From Streptomyces sp. NBC_00271 (GTDB lineage: Bacteria; Actinomycetota; Actinomycetes; Streptomycetales; Streptomycetaceae), in assembly GCF_036178845.1 (NCBI RefSeq), contig NZ_CP108070.1:6262001-6326000 (forward strand): a DNA stretch of 64,000 nt. Direction: 5' to 3'. The position numbers and the translations under genes are program-made. The notes beneath the pieces were generated by a model. That model did no database searches. It was not told the origin of the DNA and was given only the letters and a program-made list of their open reading frames with translations. Below are positions 14,756 to 22,728 of this stretch, piece by piece. Within the stretch, counting starts at the first letter, position 1; each line of letters begins with the position of its first letter.

Positions 14756-15321
14756 CTGTGAATCTGGATCACGTCTTCGTCTGCGGGAACCCGGCGCTCG
14801 ACTTCGCCGCGACACTCCGCGCTCGCCGCTCGCTGCGGTTCGAGATGTTCGCCTCGCCGGACCGCCTCGACGCCTGGTACCTGGAGTCCGGAGTGGTCGA
14901 CGCCGTCTCCGGGAGCCAGGACTCCGACGTCGGGCGGGCGACGGCGGTGCGGGAGGCCGTCTACGCGCTGGTCACCGCCCGCCGGCTGGGCGACGCGTAC
15001 GACGACGAGGCCCTGGCCGTGCTGAACGCCGCGGCCCGGAACGCCGCGGCGACACCGCAGCTCACCCCGGCGGGCCGCTGGACGGCGGCGAACCCGGAAG
15101 AAGCGCTGTCGACCGTGGCGCGACTCGCCGTCGAGCTGCTGGGCGGACCGGATGTGCCGCTGCTCAAGGAGTGCGGCAACCCGGAGTGCACCCGGATCTA
15201 CATCGACCGCTCGCGCGGCATGCGTCGGCAGTGGTGCGGCATGGAGTCCTGCGGCAACAGGATCAAGGCCGCGGCCTACCGCGCCCGTAAGAGGGAGACG
15301 CGGACGGTCGCGACCGCCTGA
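14749..15321 (+). CDS. ABATE-domain/CGNR zinc-finger transcriptional regulator
   Basis: 190 residues from ATG 14749 (MVTVNLDHVF); GTG 14752 is possible and no ribosome site is seen, so the mRNA may be leaderless. The N-terminal ABATE domain (FVCGNPALDFAATL, then AREAVYALV-type helices) is followed by a C-terminal CGNR zinc finger: LLKECGNPECTRIYIDRSRGMRRQWCGMESCGNRIKA, given here as two parts, CGNPEC and WCGMESCGNR, with four zinc cysteines. Such stress-associated regulators bind DNA through the finger. Half-sites around the start suggest autoregulation. Confidence 0.85.
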   Translation: MVTVNLDHVFVCGNPALDFAATLRARRSLRFEMFASPDRLDAWYLESGVVDAVSGSQDSDVGRATAVREAVYALVTARRLGDAYDDEALAVLNAAARNAAATPQLTPAGRWTAANPEEALSTVARLAVELLGGPDVPLLKECGNPECTRIYIDRSRGMRRQWCGMESCGNRIKAAAYRARKRETRTVATA

Positions 15322-15346
15322 TCGACGGTCGGCGCCGCGCACCGGC

Positions 15347-15940
15347 TCAGTCGAAGGCGGGTGACTCCTGCGGCGAGGACGCCTCCGCCGGCAGTTGGAA
15401 CCACATGGTCTTGCCGGTCGCGGTACTGGTGCTGCCCCAGGCCTCGGCGAGCAGATCGAGCAGGTCGATACCGCGCCCGCCTTCCGCGTCGGCGTCGACG
15501 ACACGCCGTACGGGCCCGGTGGGGTCGGTGTCCTCGACCTCGCACCGCAGGCGGGAGTCGCGCACCTGCAGGTTGAGCCGCAGCGGGCCGCGCGTGTGGC
15601 ACAGGGCGTTGGTGACCAGTTCGCTGACCAGGAGCTCGGCCGTGTCGGTCAGGTCCCGCAGCCCCCAGTCGCCCAGTTGCGCGGTCACCAGGCGTCGGCC
15701 CCTGCGGACCGAGGTCAGCTCCCGCGGCAGGGGCCAGGAGGCGTCCCAGTCGGTGGCACGGCCGCGAGGCGCGTCGAAGGGGCGTACGGGTGCCAGCGTG
15801 CGCGACCAGAGGGCCTGGTGCCGGGCGAACCACGAGGTGAGTGCGGCTTTCCGCCCCGACTCTTCCTGTCGGCGGCGGCAAAGCCGGGCGATGAGTCCCC
15901 TGCGCGGGGTCGCGGTGAGGCCGATGGCCTGGAAGGCCAT
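15347..15940 (-). CDS. RsbW/SpoIIAB-like ATP-binding protein (HATPase_c_2)
   Basis: 197 residues from ATG 15940. The first ~70 residues are basic and variable; the ATPase fold follows, with TDTAELLVSELVTNALCHT (N box with catalytic Glu and Asn) and EGGRGIDLLDLLAEAWG (G1 box), ending at MWFQLPA. In Streptomyces these small kinases act as anti-sigma or anti-anti-sigma switches or pair with PP2C phosphatases. No sigma or antagonist gene is adjacent. Twin palindromes at 16038-16080 lie in the gap shared with the divergent TetR gene and might also affect this gene. Confidence 0.85.
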   Translation of the reverse strand: MAFQAIGLTATPRRGLIARLCRRRQEESGRKAALTSWFARHQALWSRTLAPVRPFDAPRGRATDWDASWPLPRELTSVRRGRRLVTAQLGDWGLRDLTDTAELLVSELVTNALCHTRGPLRLNLQVRDSRLRCEVEDTDPTGPVRRVVDADAEGGRGIDLLDLLAEAWGSTSTATGKTMWFQLPAEASSPQESPAFD

Positions 15941-16037
15941 GGAGAATCAGTCCCTTCTGAAGTGTCGGCGGCCGTGGTTGCCGCGACGGCGGAGCTGCGC
16001 CGGTGACCGGGCCCGGCATGCCGTGCCCCGCGTTCGC

Positions 16038-16080
16038 GTAGCACTCGCTACATTTCAAATATACGCGTAGCGGGCGCTAC
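16038..16080. promoter_or_regulatory. Two tandem GTAGC-N4-GCTAC palindromes (TetR operator candidates)
   Basis: GTAGCACTCGCTAC at 16038-16051 and GTAGCGGGCGCTAC at 16067-16080 are spaced 29 bases centre to centre. Each is preceded by CGC and followed by A. They flank the only AT-rich segment (ATTTCAAATATAC) in this gap, a likely promoter. They lie 65 bases before the TetR start and about 100 before the divergent ATPase gene. Confidence 0.7.
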
Positions 16081-16144
16081 AGTAAATACCTCTGCGAAAA
16101 GCAATAAATCGGACACCGCACCTTCGAGCGCACGGGGAGCCTCC

Positions 16145-16741
16145 ATGCCGCGCACGCCCGACCCGGCCAAACGACGCGACCTGCTGGACCAGGTCCGCGA
16201 GTACATGATCCGCAATGGCCTGTCGGACCTGTCCCTCCGCCCGCTGGCTCGGGCCCTGGGCACCAGTGACCGCATGCTCCTGTATTACTTCGGCACCAAG
16301 GAACGCATGGTCGCCGAGGCACTCGCCCTGGATGAACGGCGACCGCTGCTGCGCACCCGGAGCCTGCTCGGCGCCGTCGACGCTCCCAAGGACCCGGCGT
16401 GGGTCCGCCGCTTCATGGCGGAGGTCTGGCAGCAGTTCGCCGACCCCGACCTGCGCGCCGCGCTCCCCCTCTATTTCGAGATCATGGTCACCGGTCTTCT
16501 CCACCCCGACCGGTACGGACCCGTCATGCGCGACACGCTCGCCGAGTGGACGGGCCTGTTCACCTCCGTCTTCCGCGACATGGGCCTGCCCGAGGCGCGA
16601 GCGCGCACGGAGGCCGTCCTCCTGGTCGACGCGTGCTTCGGTCTGATCGCCGGACCCGTGGTCGACGGGGACTGGGACGAGGCCGACGCGGCCTTCCATA
16701 CTCTCCTCGACCGCCTCGAACCCGGCTGGCGAGCCATGTAG
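16145..16741 (+). CDS. TetR/AcrR-family transcriptional regulator
   Basis: 198 residues from ATG 16145 (MPRTPDPAKRRDLLDQV). Helix-turn-helix at residues ~10-55: YMIRNGLSDLSLRPLARALG then TSDRMLLYYFGTKERMVAEAL, the hallmark TetR turn. The C-terminal ligand domain is mostly helical (WQQFADPDLRAALPLYFEIM). Two palindromes directly upstream suggest autorepression. Possible targets are the secreted AOC-like gene downstream or the divergent ATPase. Confidence 0.88.
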   Translation: MPRTPDPAKRRDLLDQVREYMIRNGLSDLSLRPLARALGTSDRMLLYYFGTKERMVAEALALDERRPLLRTRSLLGAVDAPKDPAWVRRFMAEVWQQFADPDLRAALPLYFEIMVTGLLHPDRYGPVMRDTLAEWTGLFTSVFRDMGLPEARARTEAVLLVDACFGLIAGPVVDGDWDEADAAFHTLLDRLEPGWRAM

Positions 16742-16816
16742 CGAACGCCGCACCGCTGCGCGCCCCGCTGGGGGAGACGCTGTGGGGCGACCCCGTGGGC
16801 GACGTCGCGCGAAGGG

Positions 16817-16834
16817 ACGTACGAACCGGTACGT
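16817..16834. promoter_or_regulatory. ACGTAC-N6-GTACGT palindrome before secreted AOC-like gene
   Basis: Perfect 6-base arms with spacer GAACCG, 43 bases upstream of the ATG at 16877. It could be an operator or overlap an ECF-type promoter (a GAAC core is present). It does not match the TetR palindromes at 16038-16080. Confidence 0.35.
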
Positions 16835-16876
16835 TGGGAATGAAGGGCACATCTCCGCCCCTGTGGGAGACCCACC

Positions 16877-17386
16877 ATGCGCAGGATCAGCCAGCGCTGC
16901 CTGAGTGCGGTCGCGGGCCTGGCCGCCGCCCTCGTCGTCGCCCCGCCGGCGTCGGCCGCGACATCGACCCCGCACGGCCGACCGGACACCCAACAGCGCA
17001 CGCAGGTATTCCAGTTGGCCGCCAGGCAGACCCAGTCGGAATCCCTCGACCTGGGCAAGAAGGGGCTCAGCCGGGGTGACGAGCTCGTCATCGCCGAGGA
17101 CCTGTACCGCGACGGCCGGAAGATCGGCGACCACAGCGTGGTCTGCGTCCATGTCCACCTCGATCCGGACGAGCTCCAGTGCGTCGGCACCTTCGCTCTG
17201 CCGCAGGGGCAGATCACCTCGCAGGCGCTGCTCCACCTCCCTCCGGCCCCCTCCATCGACATCGCCGTCACCGGCGGTTCGGGTGCCTTCAGTTCGGCTC
17301 GGGGCTACGTCCACACCGTCCCCGCCGGGAAGACGGTACGGAACCTCACCTTCCACATCACTCTTGACGCCTCATCAGGAAACTGA
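16877..17386 (+). CDS. Secreted allene-oxide-cyclase/dirigent-like barrel protein
   Basis: 169 residues from ATG 16877, with GGGAG upstream. Signal peptide MRRISQRCLSAVAGLAAALV... with cleavage after ASA near residue 27. The mature protein has the AOC-barrel pattern: SLDLGKKGLSRGDELVIAED, IGDHSVVCVHVH, QCVGTFALPQGQITSQALL, AVTGGSGAFSSARGYVHT. In plants the fold serves allene oxide cyclases and dirigent proteins; bacterial members are of unknown activity. Two cysteines in the barrel may pair. Lies between TetR and glyoxalase genes in the same direction. Confidence 0.75.
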   Translation: MRRISQRCLSAVAGLAAALVVAPPASAATSTPHGRPDTQQRTQVFQLAARQTQSESLDLGKKGLSRGDELVIAEDLYRDGRKIGDHSVVCVHVHLDPDELQCVGTFALPQGQITSQALLHLPPAPSIDIAVTGGSGAFSSARGYVHTVPAGKTVRNLTFHITLDASSGN

Positions 17387-17421
17387 GTCCGTCGGGAAGA
17401 GCCGAGAAGAAGGACATCCGC

Positions 17422-17895
17422 ATGGACCTGAAACTCGAAGTCATCGTGTTGCCCGTCTCCGACGTCGACCGGGCCAGGAGTTTCTACGAGGCGGCGGGAT
17501 TCCGGATGGACGCCGACCACGCCGCCGACGACGACTACCGGGTGGTGCAGTTCACGCCGCCCGGCTCCGAATGCGCCGTCATCTTCGGCAAGAGGGTCAC
17601 CTCCGCCGAGCCCGGCTCGGTCCGGGGCCTGTACCTCATCGTCGCGGACATCGAGAAGGCCCGCGCGGAGCTCAGCGGCCGAGGCGTCGAGATGAGCGAG
17701 GTGTTCCACGACGCCGGAGGGATCTTCCAGCACGGCCACGGCGCCCAGGGGGTCACCCACCAGGGCGGGGAGGCGGAACGGGTGCCCGGCCCGCACCCCG
17801 ACCGTGCCGACTACGGCTCCTATGCCACCTTCAGCGACCCGGACGGCAACGGCTGGGTGCTCCAGGAGGTGAGGAAGCGGGCTCCCGGCCGCTGA
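17422..17895 (+). CDS. VOC (glyoxalase/bleomycin-resistance) family protein
   Basis: 157 residues from ATG 17422, with GAAGGA upstream. Two beta-alpha-beta-beta-beta modules: LEVIVLPVSDVDRARSFYEA with AGFRMDAD, then GLYLIVADIEKARAELSGRG, and the closing TFSDPDGNGWVLQEV. Members include metal-dependent isomerases, dioxygenases and binding proteins; the metal ligands would be His/Glu in these strands, but here the first strand has Glu rather than the usual His. 35 bases after the AOC-like gene, so possibly cotranscribed. Confidence 0.85.
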   Translation: MDLKLEVIVLPVSDVDRARSFYEAAGFRMDADHAADDDYRVVQFTPPGSECAVIFGKRVTSAEPGSVRGLYLIVADIEKARAELSGRGVEMSEVFHDAGGIFQHGHGAQGVTHQGGEAERVPGPHPDRADYGSYATFSDPDGNGWVLQEVRKRAPGR

Positions 17896-17943
17896 CACCA
17901 CGTGCCCGCGACCGCAGATCCAGGCTGATATCCGGAGGCAGGG

Positions 17944-18003
17944 ATGACAGACAGCAACCATGGCCATGGCGCGACCGTTCTCGACGACGGCCCCTCCTCA
18001 TGA
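17944..18003 (+). CDS. 19-residue leader ORF coupled to SDR gene
   Basis: ATG 17944 is preceded by a strong GGAGG at ideal distance; the ORF MTDSNHGHGATVLDDGPSS stops at TGA 18001-18003, overlapping the SDR ATG (18000) as ATGA. The SDR start itself has no good ribosome site. So it may act as a translational coupling leader. It could also be the 5' remnant of a lost gene. Confidence 0.4.
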   Translation: MTDSNHGHGATVLDDGPSS

Positions 18004-18761
18004 CCGCCGCACCCGGTGTTCCCGGCACCCACCGTCGGTCCGACCTCGCCGGCCGGACGGTCGTGGTCATCGGCGCCAGCGCGGGAATCGGACTCGAGGC
18101 CGCCCGCCAGGTACGTGCGGACGGCGGCCGGTTGGTCCTGGTCGGCCGCAACCCCGAACGGCTGCGGCAGGCCGCGCTGGAGCTGGAACCCGCAGGCACG
18201 GCCGCGTTCGACGCCACCGACACCGACCGCCTCCAGCGGTTCTTCCAGGATCTGTCCGGACCGGTCGACCATGTGCTGGTCACAGCCGGCGGCCCCTACT
18301 ACATGCCGTTGGAGACCATGGACCTCGCCGACGCCCGCCGCGCCTTCGACGAGCGCATCGCCCTGGCCCTCGGGGTCGCCCTCTACAGCCGTGACAAGAT
18401 CCGCGCCGGTGGCACCCTGTTGTTCATCGGCGGCACCGGCGGCCGACGCCCCGGTGTCGGCATGGCCGTCGCGTCGGCCGCCACCGCGGCTCTGCCCGCC
18501 CTCGTCGCCAACCTGGCGCTCGAGATGGCGCCGGTCCGGGTGAATCTCATCGCCGCCGGATTCGTCGACACACCCCTGTCCGCCTCGTTGTTGGGGGACC
18601 AGCTCGATGCCCGGCGCGAGGAACTGCGGACCACGCTTCCCATCCGACGGGTGGTCGGCCCGGCCGACGTCGCCGCTCTCGCCGTACACATCATGTGCAA
18701 CGACGCGCTCACCGGCGCGACGTACGACATCGACGGCGGCCAGCAACTCCTCCCGCACTGA
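18000..18761 (+). CDS. Short-chain dehydrogenase/reductase (SDR)
   Basis: 253 residues from ATG 18000. The cofactor loop is VVIGASAGIGLEAA (TGxxxGIG type with Ile-Gly in place of Thr-Gly), with VGRNPERL favouring NADP. The adenine pocket DATD is followed by VTAGGPYYM. The catalytic region is atypical: after FIGGTGGRRPGVGMAVASAA there is no YxxxK, where a Tyr and Lys are expected, so enzymatic activity is uncertain. It closes with the usual VRVNLIAAGFVDTPL, VAALAVHIMCNDALTG and YDIDGGQQL. Start shared with the leader ORF stop. Confidence 0.8.
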   Translation: MTAAPGVPGTHRRSDLAGRTVVVIGASAGIGLEAARQVRADGGRLVLVGRNPERLRQAALELEPAGTAAFDATDTDRLQRFFQDLSGPVDHVLVTAGGPYYMPLETMDLADARRAFDERIALALGVALYSRDKIRAGGTLLFIGGTGGRRPGVGMAVASAATAALPALVANLALEMAPVRVNLIAAGFVDTPLSASLLGDQLDARREELRTTLPIRRVVGPADVAALAVHIMCNDALTGATYDIDGGQQLLPH

Positions 18762-18805
18762 CAACCGCCCGGGGCCAGGTGCCGTTCAGGCACGGCCCTT
18801 CGCCG

Positions 18806-18904
18806 GACGGAGTCGATCGCCCGGCGCAGTTCGGCGAAGCGGTGCGAACGCTCCAGGAGCCGGATCAGGACGAGGACGCCCCACCAGGTCACGGCGTCCT
18901 GGTC
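18806..18904 (-). pseudogene. HxlR-family regulator fragment
   Basis: About 33 residues readable on the minus strand, VLVLIRLLERSHRFAELRRA followed by IDSV, which match the central winged-helix segment of HxlR regulators. Both ends are missing: to the right it is cut at ~18900, exactly where the oxidoreductase fragment on the other strand begins, and to the left homology fades after 18806. Confidence 0.6.
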
Positions 18905-19236
18905 CGGGCCGCGGGCGAGGGCCGTATCGCCTCCGCGACCCGCGCCGACTACGCGGCCGGCGCCGTGGCGGTGCTCACCGGCGAAGGCCACGAGAACACG
19001 ACGTACGAGCTGAGCGGCGACCACGCCTGGAGCTTCGCGGAGTTCGCCGCCGAGCTGGTCCGGCAGACGGGCAAGGAGATCGTCTACCGGCCGGTCACCG
19101 TCGAGGCGTACGTCGACCTGCTGGTCGGCGCGGGGATGCCCGAGCTGTACGCCGGGATCATGGCCGACGCCGACGCGTCCTTCGGCAAGGCGAACTGGCA
19201 TTCACGAGTGGAGAGTTGTGCCTCGACTTCTCCTGA
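18899..19236 (+). pseudogene. NmrA-type NAD(P)-binding oxidoreductase fragment, frameshifted
   Basis: The frame reads VRAAGEGRIASATRADYAAG, then ENTTYELSGDHAWSFAEFAA and EIVYRPVTVEAYVDLLVGAG, the C-terminal half of quinone-oxidoreductase/NmrA-like proteins. Near 19190 the reading continues in another frame (GELAFTSGELCLDFS, stop at 19236), so there is a frameshift. The N-terminal Rossmann half is missing. HxlR genes are often divergent from such reductases, so the two fragments are probably what remains of one pair after an internal deletion. Confidence 0.65.
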
Positions 19237-19374
19237 CTCGCAGTCAGTTGTCGGGGTGTGGTCAGGGTTTGCTCAGGGGCGTTCCCTGATGAGCCGGGGT
19301 GTCGGGGCGGAAGAGACTCGTGGCCGGGCCGTTCGACCGCCGGTCCGACCGCCACCACTCTGGAGAGCCTCACT

Positions 19375-20631
19375 GTGAACTCCTCTGACGCCCGTACCCG
19401 TTGGTCCACCGCGGCCGCGTCCGGCGCTGCGCTGGTCGCCCTGGCCGCGGGTACGGCCGCTCCCGCCTCCGCCGTCACCCCGGCGCCGGCACCCGCCACC
19501 GTGGCCGCGACCGGCGCGCCACTGCCCGGGCTCGACCCGGCAAAGCTCCGGGCGGCCATCGGGGGCCTGCCGAACGCGGACGTCACCGGCGCGCTGCTGC
19601 GGATCACCGGCAGCGCGGGCCACTGGTCGGGCACCTCGGGCGTGGGCGACCTGGAGACCGGTCAGGGCGTCCCGCCCGACGCGCACCTCCGGATCGGCAG
19701 CATCTCCAAGGCCTTCACCGCCACCGTCGTCCTCCAGCTCGCCGCCGAGCATCGGATCGACCTGGACAAGCCCGTCCAGCAGTACCTTCCGGGCGTCCTG
19801 CCCGCCGACCTGCCGCCCGTCGAGGTCGGGCAGATGCTCAACCACACCAGCGGCCTGCCGCGCGGTGCCGCAAGTCCGGACTTCGGCGACGGCAGCCCCG
19901 AGTGGTTCGCCGCCAACCGCCTCAGGAGCTTCACCCCGCAGCAGGTGGTCGACCTGATGGCAGGCCAACCCATGCAGTTCGCGCCGGGCACCGCGCAGCA
20001 GTACAACGGGATGAACTACTACGTCGCCGGCCTGCTCATCGAGAAGATCACCGGGCACACCTTCGCCCACGAGGTGCGATCCCGCATCACCCGGCCCCTC
20101 GGACTGCACGACACCTACGTCCCCGACGCCGACGACCCGCGCCTGCCCGGCCCGCACTCCCACGGCTACCTGACGGTCACGTCCTCGGACGGCACCACGC
20201 ACCCGGTGGACGTCACCGAACAGAGCCCCTGGCCCTGGGCCGAGGGCGGCATGATCTCCACTCCCGCCGACCTCGACCGTTTCATGACCGCTCTCTTCCG
20301 TGGCCGTTTCCTCCCGCCGGCCCAGCAGGCCGAGCTCTTCACCGTCCCCGACGTCCCCAGCTTCCACAGCAGCCAGTGCCGCACCGTGGCCGACGCCGGC
20401 CGTGCCTGTATGACCATGGGCATCATGAGGGTGACGGCCTCCAACGGTGTCGTGGTCTGGGGCAAGACCGGGTCCCGCCCCGGCTGGACCAGCGGTGTGT
20501 TCGCCACCCGCGACCTCTCCCGCAAGGTCGTCTACTCCGTCAACCCGACCAACCTCAACGGCACCGAGATGCGCTATGTCCAGCAGATCGCCGCCGCCTC
20601 CTTCGGCACCGTGGTCCCGACCACGAACTGA
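19375..20631 (+). CDS. Secreted serine hydrolase (beta-lactamase/D,D-peptidase fold)
   Basis: 418 residues from GTG 19375, with GGAG upstream. Signal peptide through about ASA at residue 33. Active-site elements: SISK (Ser109, Lys112), Tyr210 in QQYNGMNYY where the usual YxN reads Y-N-G, and the third box as WGKTG (Lys364-Gly366). HTSGLPRG after the first box is also typical. Members are D-alanyl-D-alanine carboxypeptidases, esterases or beta-lactamase-like enzymes; the substrate cannot be set. The mature enzyme works outside the membrane, probably on wall peptides. Monocistronic by position. Confidence 0.85.
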   Translation: MNSSDARTRWSTAAASGAALVALAAGTAAPASAVTPAPAPATVAATGAPLPGLDPAKLRAAIGGLPNADVTGALLRITGSAGHWSGTSGVGDLETGQGVPPDAHLRIGSISKAFTATVVLQLAAEHRIDLDKPVQQYLPGVLPADLPPVEVGQMLNHTSGLPRGAASPDFGDGSPEWFAANRLRSFTPQQVVDLMAGQPMQFAPGTAQQYNGMNYYVAGLLIEKITGHTFAHEVRSRITRPLGLHDTYVPDADDPRLPGPHSHGYLTVTSSDGTTHPVDVTEQSPWPWAEGGMISTPADLDRFMTALFRGRFLPPAQQAELFTVPDVPSFHSSQCRTVADAGRACMTMGIMRVTASNGVVVWGKTGSRPGWTSGVFATRDLSRKVVYSVNPTNLNGTEMRYVQQIAAASFGTVVPTTN

Positions 20632-20737
20632 CCGCATCGCTCCGTTTTCGCTGGTCGTGGCAGTGACAGCGCGGTGTGCGTCGGCAGGATGCGCTGCCTG
20701 TAACAGGGGTACCGTGAACTCGTGACCTACGGCGCAA

Positions 20738-21634
20738 ATGCGAAAAAACACGAAATGTGATGCCATGCCTCGCCGCCGCACCGATTCGTCCAGTGGGACC
20801 GCAGAGCTGCTGAACACGCTCGGTGATCTCACCGGCCGGATACTGGACCGGATCAAGGTCCAGCAGGCCCGCGTGGAACTCGCTGCCGCGCTGCAGCGCC
20901 AGGTCCTCGCCGCCGAGTTGCCGGTCCTGCCATACCTGCACGTGGCGGGACGGTACGCACCTGCACGGGACGGCCTGGACATAGGAGGCGACTGGTACGA
21001 CGGCTTCCTCATGCCGGACGGCTCGGTGGGATTCGTGATCGGAGATGTACAGGGCCACGATGTCGAGGCCGCGGCTCTCATGGGGCAGGTGCGCACCTGC
21101 CTGCGCGCCGTCGCCACCGCCACCACGGACCCGGCGGAGGTGCTCCGGCGCACCAACGACCTGCTCGTCGCCATGGACTGCGGGCTGTTCGTGACCTGTT
21201 CGTTCCTGCGCTTCGACCCGGTCACGAGCGAACTCGCCGACGCCCGCGCCGGGCACGTCCCCGCCGTCTGGGCCATGGCGGACGGCTGCTGCGACATCGT
21301 CCTGAACGACGGCGGTCTGCCGCTGGGCATCCGGGCCGGCGAGAGCTATCCGTCGACCCGCCGACCGCTCACGGGCGTGGGCGCCTTCGTGCTGCTCACC
21401 GACGGCGTGGTGGAAGGCCCCAGCTATCCGATCGAGGAAGGCCTCAAGCAGGTGGCCGGCCTGGTCAACGGCGCCTGTCACACCGACCCCGATGAGCTGG
21501 CCGCGCGGGTGATCAAGGTGGCTGATCTCACCGGCCACAGCGACGACGCCGCGGTCCTTGTCCTCCGTTACGGAGGGCTCCGGGACGAGTGGTGCTCCGA
21601 AGGGCCCCAGGAACAGCGGCAGGGCGAAGGATGA
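20738..21634 (+). CDS. PP2C/SpoIIE-type serine phosphatase
   Basis: 298 residues from ATG 20738 (ATG 20765 also possible; neither has a clear ribosome site). A short helical N-terminus (RVELAAALQRQVLAAELP) leads to the catalytic domain: GLDIGGDWYDGF, VGFVIGDVQGHDVEAAALMG, TCSFLRFDP, VLLTDGVVEGP and GHSDDAAVLVLRYG, with the metal-binding aspartates present. No sensor domain is fused. It should dephosphorylate an anti-sigma antagonist or similar phosphoprotein. The MASE1 membrane protein follows 70 bases downstream and may supply the missing sensor. Confidence 0.9.
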   Translation: MRKNTKCDAMPRRRTDSSSGTAELLNTLGDLTGRILDRIKVQQARVELAAALQRQVLAAELPVLPYLHVAGRYAPARDGLDIGGDWYDGFLMPDGSVGFVIGDVQGHDVEAAALMGQVRTCLRAVATATTDPAEVLRRTNDLLVAMDCGLFVTCSFLRFDPVTSELADARAGHVPAVWAMADGCCDIVLNDGGLPLGIRAGESYPSTRRPLTGVGAFVLLTDGVVEGPSYPIEEGLKQVAGLVNGACHTDPDELAARVIKVADLTGHSDDAAVLVLRYGGLRDEWCSEGPQEQRQGEG

Positions 21635-21704
21635 GCGGCATGCGTGGCAGGTACGACCCCGGTGCGGCGCGCTTCGCCCGGTGTGATCGCCGTGGTGGGC
21701 GGGG

Positions 21705-22709
21705 ATGAGCAATGCGACGCGCGGTGAGCGGCTCCGGCGGTACACCGTCAAGGGCCTGCAGCTGGCTGCCGTCGCGGCCGCTTACTACGGCAGCGCCGAG
21801 ATCGGGCTGGAGCAGCAACTGGTACGAGGGCAGGTCACGCCGCTCTGGCCGCCCACCGGCGTCGCTGTCGTCGTCCTGATGCTCTGGGGCCTTCGCATGT
21901 GGCCAGGAATCGCCCTCGGGGCGTTCCTGGTGAACGTGATGCTCGGGCCGTCGATCCTCCCCGTGCTCGCCATCGCGGTCGGCAACACGCTCGCCCCGGT
22001 CTGCGCCTACCTCCTCCTGCGGCGTGTGGGATTCCGTACCGCACTCGACCGGCTGCAGGACGCTCTGGCGCTGGTCTTCCTCGGGGCCCTGAGCGGGATG
22101 GTGATCAGCGCGACCGTCGGTACGGGAGCCCTGGTGGCCTCCGGCGCGCTGCCGGTCCATGATTTCTGGCCGACCTGGTCGGTGTGGTGGGCGGGCGACG
22201 CGATGGGGGTCCTGGTCATCGCGCCGTTGCTGCTGGCCGCGCGCACCGTCCGATGGCCACGCGGCGCACCCGTCCTGCGCTGGGTCGAGGCGATCGCCCT
22301 GCTCGGCGGCACGGCCGCGGTCAGCGTGCTGGCCACGCACAGCACGCTCGCCCTTCTCTTTCTCGTCGTCCCCTTCCTGATCTGGGCCGCCTTCCGCTTC
22401 CAGCTGGTCGGCGCCGCGCCCTGTGCGCTGATCGCTTCCGTGATCGCGATCGACGCGGGTGCCGCGGGGGCGGGTCCGTTCGCCAACCACGATCTCCTCG
22501 CCAAGATGGTCATCCTGCAGGCCTTCAACGGCACCGTGTCACTGACGGCGCTTCTGCTCTCGGCGGTCATCAGCGAGCAGAACCGCACCCTCCGTGAGAT
22601 CGAAGAGGCCTGCGGGCGCCTGACGGAGGCGCTGTCCCGGCTCGCGCCGGACGAGACGTTCGACAAGTGGCCGTCTTGCCGCCCGGAGGGGCCGGACCAT
22701 CAGAAGTAG
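21705..22709 (+). CDS. MASE1-domain membrane sensor protein without output domain
   Basis: 334 residues from ATG 21705, preceded by GGCGGGG. Eight or so membrane helices with the MASE1 landmarks: SAEIGLEQQL, TPLWPPTGVAVVVLMLWGLR, GAFLVNVML, FWPTWSVWWAGDAMGVLVIA, FLIWAAFRFQLVGAA. It ends shortly after the last helix with a coiled stretch (SEQNRTLREIEEACGRLTEA) where other MASE1 proteins continue into kinase, GGDEF or phosphatase domains. Following a soluble PP2C phosphatase, it may be a split sensor-phosphatase. Its end faces the P-type ATPase gene. Confidence 0.85.
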   Translation: MSNATRGERLRRYTVKGLQLAAVAAAYYGSAEIGLEQQLVRGQVTPLWPPTGVAVVVLMLWGLRMWPGIALGAFLVNVMLGPSILPVLAIAVGNTLAPVCAYLLLRRVGFRTALDRLQDALALVFLGALSGMVISATVGTGALVASGALPVHDFWPTWSVWWAGDAMGVLVIAPLLLAARTVRWPRGAPVLRWVEAIALLGGTAAVSVLATHSTLALLFLVVPFLIWAAFRFQLVGAAPCALIASVIAIDAGAAGAGPFANHDLLAKMVILQAFNGTVSLTALLLSAVISEQNRTLREIEEACGRLTEALSRLAPDETFDKWPSCRPEGPDHQK

Positions 22710-22728
22710 CAGGTGAGCGGTCAGCGCG

